Below are positions 32,964 through 41,385 of a stretch of 64,000 nucleotides of DNA, one piece after another (position 1 is the stretch's first letter; each line of letters starts with the position of its first letter). The notes beneath the pieces are model-generated. The model saw only the letters and a list, made by a program, of their open reading frames with translations. It made no database searches and was not told the origin of the DNA. Position numbers and translations under genes: made by a program. The DNA is from Chthoniobacterales bacterium (GTDB lineage: Bacteria; Verrucomicrobiota; Verrucomicrobiia; Chthoniobacterales; UBA10450), in NCBI GenBank assembly GCA_013821455.1, contig JACDGS010000009.1:1-64000 (forward strand), given 5' to 3'.

Positions 32964-35714
32964 ATGCAACCATCGTTCGCGACTCGCGGAAATCTCGATC
33001 TGATCGATGAAAATTTCCGCCGATGGGAGAAGGATCCCGATTCGGTCGATAGCACCTGGCGCGCGTTTTTCGAGGGGTTCGAGCTCGGCAACACGCCGCA
33101 GCGCAATGGCACCGCCACCGCAGCCGCGCCGGCCCGCGCGAGCGAAGTGGACAGCTCGCTGCAAACGCGCGTCGATGGACTCATCCATGCCTATCGAACG
33201 TTAGGCCACACCATCGCGCGGGTGAATCCGCTGGCGGAAAAACGGCCGGAAAATCCGTTGCTCTCGCAGCGTGAACTCGGGTTCAGCGAGAAGGATCTCG
33301 GCCTTCAGGTTTCGTCGCAATTTTTTCTCGACGGCAAAAAAATGAAGCTGCGCGAGATGGTTGCGCTCCTCGACGAAATCTACGCCGAAGCGATCGGCGC
33401 AGAATTTCAGCACATTCAAAATCCGCATCTGCGCCACTGGGTGCGCGATCGCCTCGAAGCGCGGCCGACGAAGCATCACGCCTCGACCGACGTCGAGATC
33501 GCTCTCCTGCGCGTGCTCATGGAATCGGAGGCGTTCGAGGTTTTTCTGCACACGCGCTACGTCGGGCAGAAACGCTTCTCGCTGCAGGGCGCGGAATCGC
33601 TTCTGGTGATTCTCGACACCATTTTGCACCGCTGTCCCGGCGAAGGCATCGAGGAAATTTGCATGGGGATGGCGCATCGCGGGCGGCTCAATGTGCTCGC
33701 GAATTTTCTTCGCAAATCGCTCAGGGTCCTCTTCACCGAGTTCAGCACGAATTATATTCCCGAGTTGGTCGCGGGCGATGGCGATGTGAAATATCACCTC
33801 GGCTACCGCACGATTCGCAAGCTCGCCGACGCGGAAGTGGAGATTCGCCTCGCAGCCAATCCGAGTCATCTCGAGGCGGTCGATCCGATCGTGGAGGGCA
33901 TCGCGCGCGCGCGGCAACGGATTCGCGGCGACACAGAGCATCGGCGAAAAGTGTTGCCATTGCTCGTGCACGGCGACGCGGCATTTGCGGGTCAGGGCAT
34001 CGTTGCGGAAACACTCAACATGTCGCAACTACACGGCTACTCGACCGGTGGGACCGTGCATCTCGTGGTCAATAACCAGATCGGTTTCACCACGCTGCCG
34101 GAAGACGCGCGCTCTTCGATGTATGCGACGGACATCGCGAAGATGATCGAGGTTCCCATCTTTCACGTGAACGGCGACGACCCGCTCGCGGTTCGTTTCG
34201 TCACGGAAACGGCGCTCGATTTTCGCCAGAAGTTCGGCCGCGACGTGGTCGTGGATATGTACTGTTATCGTCGCTACGGGCACAATGAGGGCGACGAGCC
34301 GTTGTTCACGCAGCCTGATCTCTACGCGAAGATCGCGCAGCGGCCGTCGGTCGCGCAGCTCTATAAGAAGGAGTTGATCGATGGCCAAGTCCTGAGCGCC
34401 GAAGCGGCGACAGCGTTGGAAAAAGATTTGCAGGACCGGCTGGAGAACGCGCTCGAGGAAGTGAAAGCGGCGGAAAAATCGCCTAACGATCACAAAGAGC
34501 GCTTCCAGGAATCGACGGCGGTTTTCCAACCGGAATACTCGGGCAAGTCAGGACCGACCGCGATCAGCGCGGAGATGTTGCAGCAGATCGTCGCTGGCCT
34601 AACGACTGTGCCAGACGACTTCAACGTCCTCCCAAAAGTGAAGCGCATCACGATCGATCGGCAGCGGGAAGTTTACGCCGCAGGCGGTCCGTACGACTGG
34701 GGATTTGCCGAGGCGCTCGCGTTCGGTTCGCTGCTACTCGAGGGAACTCCGGTGCGGCTTTCCGGGCAGGACAGCCGGCGTGGCACCTTTAGTCATCGCC
34801 ACTCATTTCTTTACGACGCGGACACCGGCAAACCTTATTTGCCGCTGCTGCACCTCGCGCCTAACCAGGCGCGGATTTGCATATATAACAGTCTGTTGTC
34901 CGAAGCGGCCGTGCTCGGATTCGATTACGGCTACGCGCTCGATTACCCGAACATGCTTTGTCTTTGGGAAGCGCAGTTCGGTGATTTCGCTAATGGCGCA
35001 CAGACCATCATCGATCAGTTCATTGTCTCAGCCGAATCGAAGTGGCAACGCCCTAACGGCATCGTGCTCCTGCTGCCGCACGGCTACGAAGGCCAGGGAC
35101 CGGAGCATTCCAGCGCGCGGCTCGAACGTTTCCTGCAAGCTTGCGCGGAGGACAACATTCAGGTCTGCAACCTAACGACTGCGGCGCAGTACTTTCATGT
35201 TTTGCGGCGGCAGATGAAACGCGACTTCATCAAGCCGCTCATCATCATGACCCCGAAAAGTCTGCTGCGTTCGGAAGCCGCTTCCTCGCGCACGGAGGAT
35301 TTTACGAGCGGCAGCTTCGCCGAAATTTTGCCCGCGCCGGAAGTGGGCGCGCCGGAAAAAATCGAGCGCGTCATTCTTTGCTCCGGCAAAGTTTATTACG
35401 ACCTGCTGAATCATCGCACCGAGCAAAAAATCACCAGCGCCGCCATCGTTAGGCTGGAGCAGCTCTATCCGTTTGCGGAGGAAAAGTTACGGCAAATCCT
35501 GACACCGTACGCTAACGCGCAAAAATTCGTTTGGTGCCAGGAAGAATCGCAGAACATGGGCGCCTGGACCTATCTCGAGCCGCGTTTGCGATCATTGTTA
35601 GGCAAAGAAATTGCCTACGCGGGCCGCAACGCGAGCGCGAGTCCCGCCGTCGGCGCGCTCGCGGTGCACAAGCGCGAACAGGCCTGTGTGATCGCCGAGG
35701 CTTTCGCCGTGTAG
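32964..35714 (+). CDS. sucA: 2-oxoglutarate dehydrogenase E1 component
   Basis: ATG 32964 gives 916 residues, normal for the family. Key segments: NLDLIDENFRRWEKDPDSVD at the start, MGMAHRGRLNVLANFL, HGDAAFAGQGIVAETLNMS (thiamine-diphosphate/Mg site), VNNQIGFTT, YRRYGHNEGDEP and the transketolase-like region RGTFSHRHSFLYDADTG. It decarboxylates 2-oxoglutarate in the TCA cycle. No sucB gene follows, which is unusual but seen in other genomes. It is rich in the GCCTAACGA word. Confidence 0.96.
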   Translation: MQPSFATRGNLDLIDENFRRWEKDPDSVDSTWRAFFEGFELGNTPQRNGTATAAAPARASEVDSSLQTRVDGLIHAYRTLGHTIARVNPLAEKRPENPLLSQRELGFSEKDLGLQVSSQFFLDGKKMKLREMVALLDEIYAEAIGAEFQHIQNPHLRHWVRDRLEARPTKHHASTDVEIALLRVLMESEAFEVFLHTRYVGQKRFSLQGAESLLVILDTILHRCPGEGIEEICMGMAHRGRLNVLANFLRKSLRVLFTEFSTNYIPELVAGDGDVKYHLGYRTIRKLADAEVEIRLAANPSHLEAVDPIVEGIARARQRIRGDTEHRRKVLPLLVHGDAAFAGQGIVAETLNMSQLHGYSTGGTVHLVVNNQIGFTTLPEDARSSMYATDIAKMIEVPIFHVNGDDPLAVRFVTETALDFRQKFGRDVVVDMYCYRRYGHNEGDEPLFTQPDLYAKIAQRPSVAQLYKKELIDGQVLSAEAATALEKDLQDRLENALEEVKAAEKSPNDHKERFQESTAVFQPEYSGKSGPTAISAEMLQQIVAGLTTVPDDFNVLPKVKRITIDRQREVYAAGGPYDWGFAEALAFGSLLLEGTPVRLSGQDSRRGTFSHRHSFLYDADTGKPYLPLLHLAPNQARICIYNSLLSEAAVLGFDYGYALDYPNMLCLWEAQFGDFANGAQTIIDQFIVSAESKWQRPNGIVLLLPHGYEGQGPEHSSARLERFLQACAEDNIQVCNLTTAAQYFHVLRRQMKRDFIKPLIIMTPKSLLRSEAASSRTEDFTSGSFAEILPAPEVGAPEKIERVILCSGKVYYDLLNHRTEQKITSAAIVRLEQLYPFAEEKLRQILTPYANAQKFVWCQEESQNMGAWTYLEPRLRSLLGKEIAYAGRNASASPAVGALAVHKREQACVIAEAFAV

Positions 35715-35828
35715 AGCGCAGCGCGCCACGCTAAAGGCCGTTCACGCGGAGTTCCCGGAAAGACGGCGAGGAGCCTGCCAAGGTTGCTCGGTTGTCGATT
35801 TGCCTAACGAAATCGTGTGACACATGCG

Positions 35829-35862
35829 AGGTCCCTCCCCGCTTCGCCGGCTCGGGATGACA
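35829..35862. repeat. Right half of the GTCATCC(T/C)GAG element
   Basis: The right-end sequence, ending in CTCGGGATGACA, is present without its left partner, between sucA and the hydrolase gene. Confidence 0.6.
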
Positions 35863-35879
35863 ACTCGCGCGAAGCGATT

Positions 35880-36623
35880 CTATGGCAAATGGCGCGCGAA
35901 GAACTCGACCGCTTCTTTCCGCACTTTGGCCGCGGCTTTTGTCGAGAGTTCGTGCCCCTCCCCGGGATAGAACCGCTGCTCGTATGGATCGTCGTGCGCT
36001 AGGAGATACTCCAGCAGCGGCTGCGTATATTTCTCGTTAGGCACGCGCGTATCGGCGGTGCCGTGGATCACCAGCATCGGCGGCAGGGGTTGTTGGGTCG
36101 GTCCCTCCGGATGTCCATGCCAAAACCCGCCGGCTTCTTCCACGATCGCGCCGATGGACGGATCGCGCCGCGCCGTTTCGATCGCGGCAAACGCGCCTAA
36201 CGAATAACCAAAGATGCCGACCTTCGGCGCCTCTGGCCGCTGTGCATGAACCCACTTCACGGCATCGCCCACGGTCGCGCGCCAGGTTGGAAAGAGTTTC
36301 AACAACACCGCCTGTCGCGCGTACCAGGTGTGGGTGCGATCGAAATAATGCACTTGGTAGGCCTCGAACCCCGCGCGCGCGAGCTGCGCCGCCACGCGCG
36401 ACATCTCCGGGCCGTCGAAGAGCATGCCTCCCGCGCCGTGGAGCACAAGAATCGGTGTGTGTCGTCCCGCAGCCGTCGGCCTGTAAACGTCAACGAGGAC
36501 TTTCCTACCGCTGCTCGTGAAACTTTTTTGCCTAACGACAAAAGGACTATCCGCCTTAGCGCCCGCGTGACCACTGCCTGCAATGAGCGCCACCAGCAAA
36601 CTGAGAACACCTATACGACTCAT
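35880..36623 (-). CDS. Secreted alpha/beta-hydrolase, dienelactone-hydrolase-like
   Basis: ATG 36623 gives 247 residues with a signal peptide (RIGVLSLLVALIAGSGHAGA). The alpha/beta-hydrolase core has LVLHGAGGMLFDG (oxyanion region), the nucleophile elbow FGYSLGAFAAIE (Ser), IHGTADTRVP (Asp region) and GEGHELS (His). The substrate is unknown; probably an ester in the periplasm. An ATG 60 bases upstream is in frame but would mask the signal peptide. Confidence 0.87.
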   Translation of the reverse strand: MSRIGVLSLLVALIAGSGHAGAKADSPFVVRQKSFTSSGRKVLVDVYRPTAAGRHTPILVLHGAGGMLFDGPEMSRVAAQLARAGFEAYQVHYFDRTHTWYARQAVLLKLFPTWRATVGDAVKWVHAQRPEAPKVGIFGYSLGAFAAIETARRDPSIGAIVEEAGGFWHGHPEGPTQQPLPPMLVIHGTADTRVPNEKYTQPLLEYLLAHDDPYEQRFYPGEGHELSTKAAAKVRKEAVEFFARHLP

Positions 36624-36703
36624 GTGACTTATACGACCGATACGCGGCTCAGACGCGGTCTCCAGCTTGCGTCGCACGCCCATGTGGCGGTTGTTGTTAG
36701 GCC

Positions 36704-37846
36704 ATGAGCGCTTCCGATCACGTGTTCACTCTCGGGATCGAGGAAGAATTCCAGATCATCGATCCCGAGACGCGCGAACTGCGTTCGCACATCCAAGAGA
36801 TTCTTGGCGAAGGCAAAGTGACCTTGAAGGAGCAGATCAAGCCCGAGATGCACCAGTCGGTCGTGGAGATGGGCACGGACGTTTGCCGCGATATTCATGA
36901 TGCGCGCCAACAGGTCGTCCGCTTGCGCAGCGAGCTCGCGACCATGGCCGGCCGCACCGGACTCAAGATCGCCTCCGCGGGCACACATCCCTTTTCGCAT
37001 TGGTTCGATCAGAGGATCACGGAAGGCGAACGCTACGAGACGATCGTGAGGGATTTGCAACAGGTCGCGCGCGCGAATCTCATCTTCGGCTTGCACGTGC
37101 ACGTCGGCATTCCGAATCGCGAAACCGCGATCCACGTCATGAATCAGACACGTTATTTTTTGCCGCATCTTTACGCGCTTTCGACCAACTCGCCGTTTTG
37201 GGTCGGGCGCAACACGGGCCTGAAAGGTTATCGCCTGAAAGTCTTCGAGCGCTTCCCACGCACCGGCATTCCCGACGCCTTTGAGAGCCTCTCCGAGTAC
37301 GAAGATTTTTTAAAACTGCTCATCAAAACCGGCTGCGTCGATAACGCGAAAAAAATCTGGTGGGACATCCGGCTGCATCCGTTTTTCGACACGCTCGAGA
37401 TTCGCATCTGCGACGCCCAATCCCGCGTGGACGACACGCTCGCGCTCGCTGCCCTCATCCAAGCGATCGTGGTGAAGCTGCACAAGCTGCTCTGGCATAA
37501 CACCACTTTCCGCGTTTATCGCCGGCGCTTGCTCGACGAGAATCGCTGGCGCGCGTCGCGTTACGGCATCGATGGGAAGCTGATCGATTTCGGGCGCGAG
37601 ACCGAAGCGGAAACGCGCTCATTGTTAGGCGAATTGCTCGAGTTTATCTCCACCGAAGTGGACGAACTCGGGAGCCGCAATGAGATCAATCACATCGAGC
37701 AGATCATGCGCGAAGGCACCGGCGCGGATCGACAAATTGTCGCCTGGGAACGCGAGCACAACATGCATGACGTGGTCGATCTCATCGTGAGGGAGACTTA
37801 CGAAAAACTCGACGTTCCCGCGATGGCGGACTCGACAACTCGTTAG
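36704..37846 (+). CDS. Glutamate-cysteine ligase type 2 (YbdK-like carboxylate-amine ligase)
   Basis: The 380-residue protein has the GCS2 signature: FTLGIEEEFQIID at the start (Glu residues for metal), FGLHVHVGI, and WWDIRLHPFFDTLEIRICDAQ. YbdK-type enzymes form gamma-glutamyl-amine bonds; whether this one makes gamma-glutamylcysteine is not certain, as no gshB is adjacent. Its TAG stop lies in a TCGTTAGGC copy (37840-37848). The GNAT gene follows in 15 bases. Confidence 0.92.
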   Translation: MSASDHVFTLGIEEEFQIIDPETRELRSHIQEILGEGKVTLKEQIKPEMHQSVVEMGTDVCRDIHDARQQVVRLRSELATMAGRTGLKIASAGTHPFSHWFDQRITEGERYETIVRDLQQVARANLIFGLHVHVGIPNRETAIHVMNQTRYFLPHLYALSTNSPFWVGRNTGLKGYRLKVFERFPRTGIPDAFESLSEYEDFLKLLIKTGCVDNAKKIWWDIRLHPFFDTLEIRICDAQSRVDDTLALAALIQAIVVKLHKLLWHNTTFRVYRRRLLDENRWRASRYGIDGKLIDFGRETEAETRSLLGELLEFISTEVDELGSRNEINHIEQIMREGTGADRQIVAWEREHNMHDVVDLIVRETYEKLDVPAMADSTTR

Positions 37847-37861
37847 GCGAAGCTGCCTCGT

Positions 37862-38347
37862 TTGTCTTTCTCCGCCGAATCTCCGGCCCTGGCGATCGCG
37901 CCGGCCGATTCTTTTGCGCCCGAAAGCCTCCGGCTCGCCGGCGCGCTCTGGGCGGAGTTGAGCACGATCTACCCGGAGCAAACCGCGCCGCCTTTCCCCC
38001 CGCGCGACATCGTCGGCGAGCGCGCCGTCTTCATGGTGGCGTCGTTAGGCGAAAAGGCGATCGGCTGCGGCGCAGTGCGACCTTTCCCTGACGGCCCACC
38101 TGAAATCGCAGAGGTGAGGCGCATGTATGTCGCGCCGGAAGCGCGCGGACGCGGCGTCGCGGCGGCCATCCTGCGTGCGCTGGAAGACTGGGCGCGTGCT
38201 CGGAACTACGCCCTCATGCGGCTGGAGACGGGCGCGCGCCAACCGATCGCAATCCACCTTTACGAACGCGTCGGATATTACCGCATTCCCAGTTACGGTC
38301 ACCACGCCGAGGACCCGCTCGCGCTTTGCTTCGAAAAGCACCTGTAG
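37862..38347 (+). CDS. GNAT-family N-acetyltransferase
   Basis: The 161-residue protein probably starts at TTG 37862, since no ATG or GTG fits better. The acetyl-CoA site is VRRMYVAPEARGRGVAAAIL (R-x2-G-x-G/A pattern), followed by LYERVGYYRIP. The acceptor is unknown. The stop TAG lies inside the inverted repeat at 38343-38421. Confidence 0.85.
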   Translation: MSFSAESPALAIAPADSFAPESLRLAGALWAELSTIYPEQTAPPFPPRDIVGERAVFMVASLGEKAIGCGAVRPFPDGPPEIAEVRRMYVAPEARGRGVAAAILRALEDWARARNYALMRLETGARQPIAIHLYERVGYYRIPSYGHHAEDPLALCFEKHL

Positions 38348-38421
38348 CGTCCGCTGTCCCCAGCGGAAATGCCGCGCGTAGCGCCATGCCACCCGATGCG
38401 CTGAGGACAGCGCACGCTACA
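38343..38421. repeat. Inverted-repeat element with 17-bp arms
   Basis: Arms 38343-38359 (TGTAGCGTCCGCTGTCC) and 38405-38421 match inverted with a single mismatch, and CAGCGGAAATG.../...CGATGCGCTGAGG pair inside. It spans the end of the GNAT gene and may act as a terminator; such elements are common in related genomes. Confidence 0.75.
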
Positions 38422-38498
38422 TCGCTTCACCCACGGACCAGCCGTTCCCCGGGACGATTGCCCACGGCACTTTCCCTGCTTAATCTGAGCGCTCCAAA

Positions 38499-39524
38499 AT
38501 GCCCGACCGCCAATTCAGCGACACCATCGCCATCGATCCGGAATTAATCCCCGGCGCGCGCAACGCCATCCGCGATTGCCTGCGGCTCCAGCCTAACGAG
38601 CGCATCACCATCATCACCGATGAGGCGACGCGCGAGATCGCCGCTGCCTTGCAGGAACAGGTCGAGGAAGTCGGCTCCGAGCACGCCGTCTTCGTCCTCG
38701 AAAATTACGCCGAGCGTCCGCTCACCAACATGCCGCGCATCATTCTCGACGACCTGAACACCTCGCAGGTCTCGATCTTTTGCGCCCAAACCCAGCGCGG
38801 CGAACTCGGCTCTCGCATGCAGATGAGCGAGATCGTAAACAAAAATCACATCCGCCACGGCCACATGGTGAACATCAGCCACCAGATCATGCTCGAGGGA
38901 ATGCGGGCCGATTTCCGCGCGATCGACGCGCACAGCCAGATCCTGGTCGAGCGCGCGCGCGCCGCCCGGCGCATCCATTGCACCAACCCCGCCGGCACGG
39001 ATTACACCGCCGATCTCTCCGCGAATCTGCGCTGGCTCAAAACCAGCGGCATCATCACCCCGGAGAAATGGGGCAACCTTCCGGGCGGCGAGATTTTCAC
39101 CTCGCCCTTCGATAGCAACGGCCGCTTCGTCGTCGATGGAGTGGTCGGCGATTACCTTTGCCAGAAATACGGCGACATCCAGAAAACCCCTCTCACGATC
39201 GAGGTGCGCGACAACCGCATTAAATCGTTAGGCTGTGACAACCAGGAGCTGCTCGAAGAATTCGCCGCCTACACCAACACCGACGAAAACAGCAACCGCG
39301 TCGGCGAGTTCGCGGTCGGTACCAACACCGCCTGCACCCACGTCATCGGCAACATTTTGCAAGACGAAAAAATCCCCGGCATCCACATCGCATTCGGCCA
39401 TCCCTACGCCGAACACACCGGCCAGACCTGGCTTTCGAAAACGCACATCGACTGCGTCGGCCGCGACTTCGACATCTGGTTCGACGACGACCAGGTGATG
39501 CGCAAAGGCAAGTTTTTGGTATAA
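38499..39524 (+). CDS. M29-like (leucyl) aminopeptidase
   Basis: The 341-residue protein shows the M29 metal ligands and surrounding motifs: GNLPGGEIFTSP, RVGEFAVGTN, GIHIAFGHPYAEHTG, and KTHIDCVGRDFDIWFD. The Glu, Glu, His, His and Asp residues fit the two-metal site of thermophilic aminopeptidases. It has no signal peptide, so it is cytoplasmic. The small conserved gene after it is only 7 bases away. Confidence 0.85.
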   Translation: MPDRQFSDTIAIDPELIPGARNAIRDCLRLQPNERITIITDEATREIAAALQEQVEEVGSEHAVFVLENYAERPLTNMPRIILDDLNTSQVSIFCAQTQRGELGSRMQMSEIVNKNHIRHGHMVNISHQIMLEGMRADFRAIDAHSQILVERARAARRIHCTNPAGTDYTADLSANLRWLKTSGIITPEKWGNLPGGEIFTSPFDSNGRFVVDGVVGDYLCQKYGDIQKTPLTIEVRDNRIKSLGCDNQELLEEFAAYTNTDENSNRVGEFAVGTNTACTHVIGNILQDEKIPGIHIAFGHPYAEHTGQTWLSKTHIDCVGRDFDIWFDDDQVMRKGKFLV

Positions 39525-39531
39525 TACGCAA

Positions 39532-39750
39532 ATGATCTCCGACGTGCGCGAACATCTCGAGCGGGTGCCATTCGTGCCGTTTGTCATTCGCACTTCCGAC
39601 GGACACGAGTATTCCGTTCCGACCGTGGATCACGCGTATATCACGCCGCGAGGCAACCGTGTGGTTGCGGTCGCTGACGATGGCGGCGTCGCGGTTCTCG
39701 GGCCGCTGCACATCAACAGCATTATCGAACCGGCGACAGACCGCGCCTGA
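39532..39750 (+). CDS. Small conserved-looking hypothetical protein
   Basis: The 72-residue product (start MISDVREHLERVPFVPFVIR) has a compact alpha-beta look with the sequence TSDGHEYSVPTVDHAYITPR, similar to short housekeeping-type hypotheticals that follow larger genes. I do not recognise a characterised family. It is probably co-transcribed with the aminopeptidase gene. Confidence 0.6.
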   Translation: MISDVREHLERVPFVPFVIRTSDGHEYSVPTVDHAYITPRGNRVVAVADDGGVAVLGPLHINSIIEPATDRA

Positions 39751-39780
39751 GTTTGCCGCATGCGCTCCTTCTGAATGCGC

Positions 39781-40095
39781 GTCGTAGTCGCGCAAGTCAT
39801 CGACAGGTCGCTGCAACTCTCCGACAGATCACTTCAACTCGCCGCCGAACCGTTTCAATCGCGCCTAGGCTTCACAAAACTCTGCGTCATCCCGGCAAAA
39901 GTAGGCTCCGCCCGGCCACAACTCCGCGCTAGTCAACCGCAACTGCGCGTCAGCCTATTCCAAGCGCGCGTTGATCGCTCGCAAACGCGCGTCACACCAT
40001 AAAAAGCGCGAGTCGCCGCTGGTCAAGTGCGCTTAAATTTCGCCAGACTCGTCGCCGGCCGACCAAAAGTGCGCATCCAGCCTTCCAATTGCGCG
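39781..40095. repeat. Degenerate 21-bp tandem array, about 15 units
   Basis: Cutting the sequence every 21 bases from 39781 leaves a clear column pattern. Position 1 is G in about 11 of 15 units and position 3 is usually C. Positions 13-15 are (C/A)AA in 13 units (AGA in unit 13). Positions 20-21 are mostly GC. Units differ elsewhere. In one frame the array reads as heptapeptides with Gln or Lys at place 5 and often Arg at place 7, broken by a stop in unit 11. No unit is interrupted by spacers. Confidence 0.8.
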
Positions 40096-40181
40096 TCGGA
40101 CGGCATAGCACAGCTGAACCTCGGCCCATCGCGGTGCATGAGGCTTGTCCACCGCACAGTTCAGCGGGTATCGTCGCCAAC

Positions 40182-40700
40182 ATGACAGCTTCCTCCGTGG
40201 CCCAATACCTCGCCGCCCTCCCCGCGGATCGCCGCGCCGCGCTCAGCGCCGTGCGCAAAGCGATCAATGAGAATCTGCCGGACGGATATGAGGAGGGCAT
40301 GCAGTTCGGGATGATCGGCTGGTACGTCCCGCTCTCCCTCTATCCGGCGGGCTATGGCGAGAATCCCAAAGTGCCGCTGCCATTGGTTGCGCTCGCCTCG
40401 CAGAAGTCGGGGATGGTGTTGCATTGCATCGGCCTCTACATGAATCCCACTCTCTCCACCTGGTTCACCAGCGAATACCAGAAGAGCGGCAAGAAGCTCG
40501 ACATGGGTAAAGGTTGCGTCCGCTTCAATAAGTTGGAGGACCTGGCTCTCGACGTGGTCGGCCGCACCGTTGCGCGCGTGTCCGTGGAGGAGCACATAGC
40601 CAATTACCAGGCGGCGAGGGCCCTCTTGGGCAAGGGAAAGAGCAGCGCAAAGGAAGGCGCCAGAAGGTCCGCGGTGAAGGCGGCGAAACCGAAGAAGTGA
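40182..40700 (+). CDS. DUF1801-domain protein
   Basis: ATG 40182 gives 172 residues with the DUF1801 pattern: MTASSVAQYLAALPADRRAA, ENLPDGYEEGMQFGMIGWYV, PLPLVALASQKSGMVLHCIG and KLDMGKGCVRFNKLEDL. The family is small, cytoplasmic and of unproven role, some members being compared with frataxin-like iron-binding proteins. The last ~25 residues are Lys/Ala-rich. The first gene after the repeat array; it lacks the GCCTAACGA word. Confidence 0.85.
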   Translation: MTASSVAQYLAALPADRRAALSAVRKAINENLPDGYEEGMQFGMIGWYVPLSLYPAGYGENPKVPLPLVALASQKSGMVLHCIGLYMNPTLSTWFTSEYQKSGKKLDMGKGCVRFNKLEDLALDVVGRTVARVSVEEHIANYQAARALLGKGKSSAKEGARRSAVKAAKPKK

Positions 40701-41385
40701 CCCAGGCGACTGCCGTCAGCGAAAAGCGAAGGCTTCGCCAGAAGCACGTGCGCCCGCCAACCCGAGGAGCTTCGCGCCCGCGCCTGTCGATAGTAAGCTC
40801 TGACCCCTTCTGCCTGTCTAACCTGAGAGATTTTCCTCCAGTCCGCTGGGATAGCGGACGCGACAAGGCCAAGCTGATCCGCTGAGACAGCGTTACCACG
40901 AGGCGCGCTTAATTATTCTCAAACAAGATTCACAACGGGCGCGTTCTGGTCCTGCAGGATGGCCTGAAACACCCTCCAGGGCTCCGGCGGTGGCGTCGAG
41001 ATCGATGATCATGCGCGCGTTCATGTATCCGTCGAAAAACTGCGGACACCAAGTTAAGAGGCATTCGTGATCGTTCTGTCGTCCCTTGCGGGACTTAGCC
41101 CTTTCTTCTACTGGTGACCCCGCAATGAATTACAGGGCTATCGTCGGAGAAACGCCCACCAACATCGGTCCCCTGCGTGCCCCGGGGCGATACGAAAATA
41201 GCCCACCGGTTCACTGGTGGGTCTGCATGGAAGAGGGAGGCTGAGTGCGGCCAGGGACGATAGAACTTGAACCTGTCTTGACTTAGCGCCATTCAGACTG
41301 AGCCCGATGCTTCCCGGAGCCGACGGCCTAATTTACTCCCGCTAATAAGATAGGCAGACCGTTGCGGCTCCGATAGAAATGGATC
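40701..41385. other. 685-base region without a recognisable gene
   Basis: No frame here resembles a protein. It holds a palindromic stretch (about 41080-41150) with GTCCCTTGCGGGACT and TGAATTACAGGGCTA, typical of dispersed repeats in such genomes, and a hairpin CCCACCGG.TTCA.CTGGTGGG near 41201-41220. The region between about 40890 and 41080 has fragments that look decayed. It separates the DUF1801 gene from the first cyclase gene and has no GCCTAACGA copies. Confidence 0.5.

Noticed and set aside
39775-40002. 75-codon open frame within the 21-bp array
   Set aside because: It follows the repeat register and stops in unit 11 while the array goes on; no ribosome binding site was seen. It is more likely a decayed repeat than a gene.
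39781-40095. CRISPR array
   Set aside because: Units are contiguous at 21 bases without unique spacers, are degenerate, and no cas genes are present.
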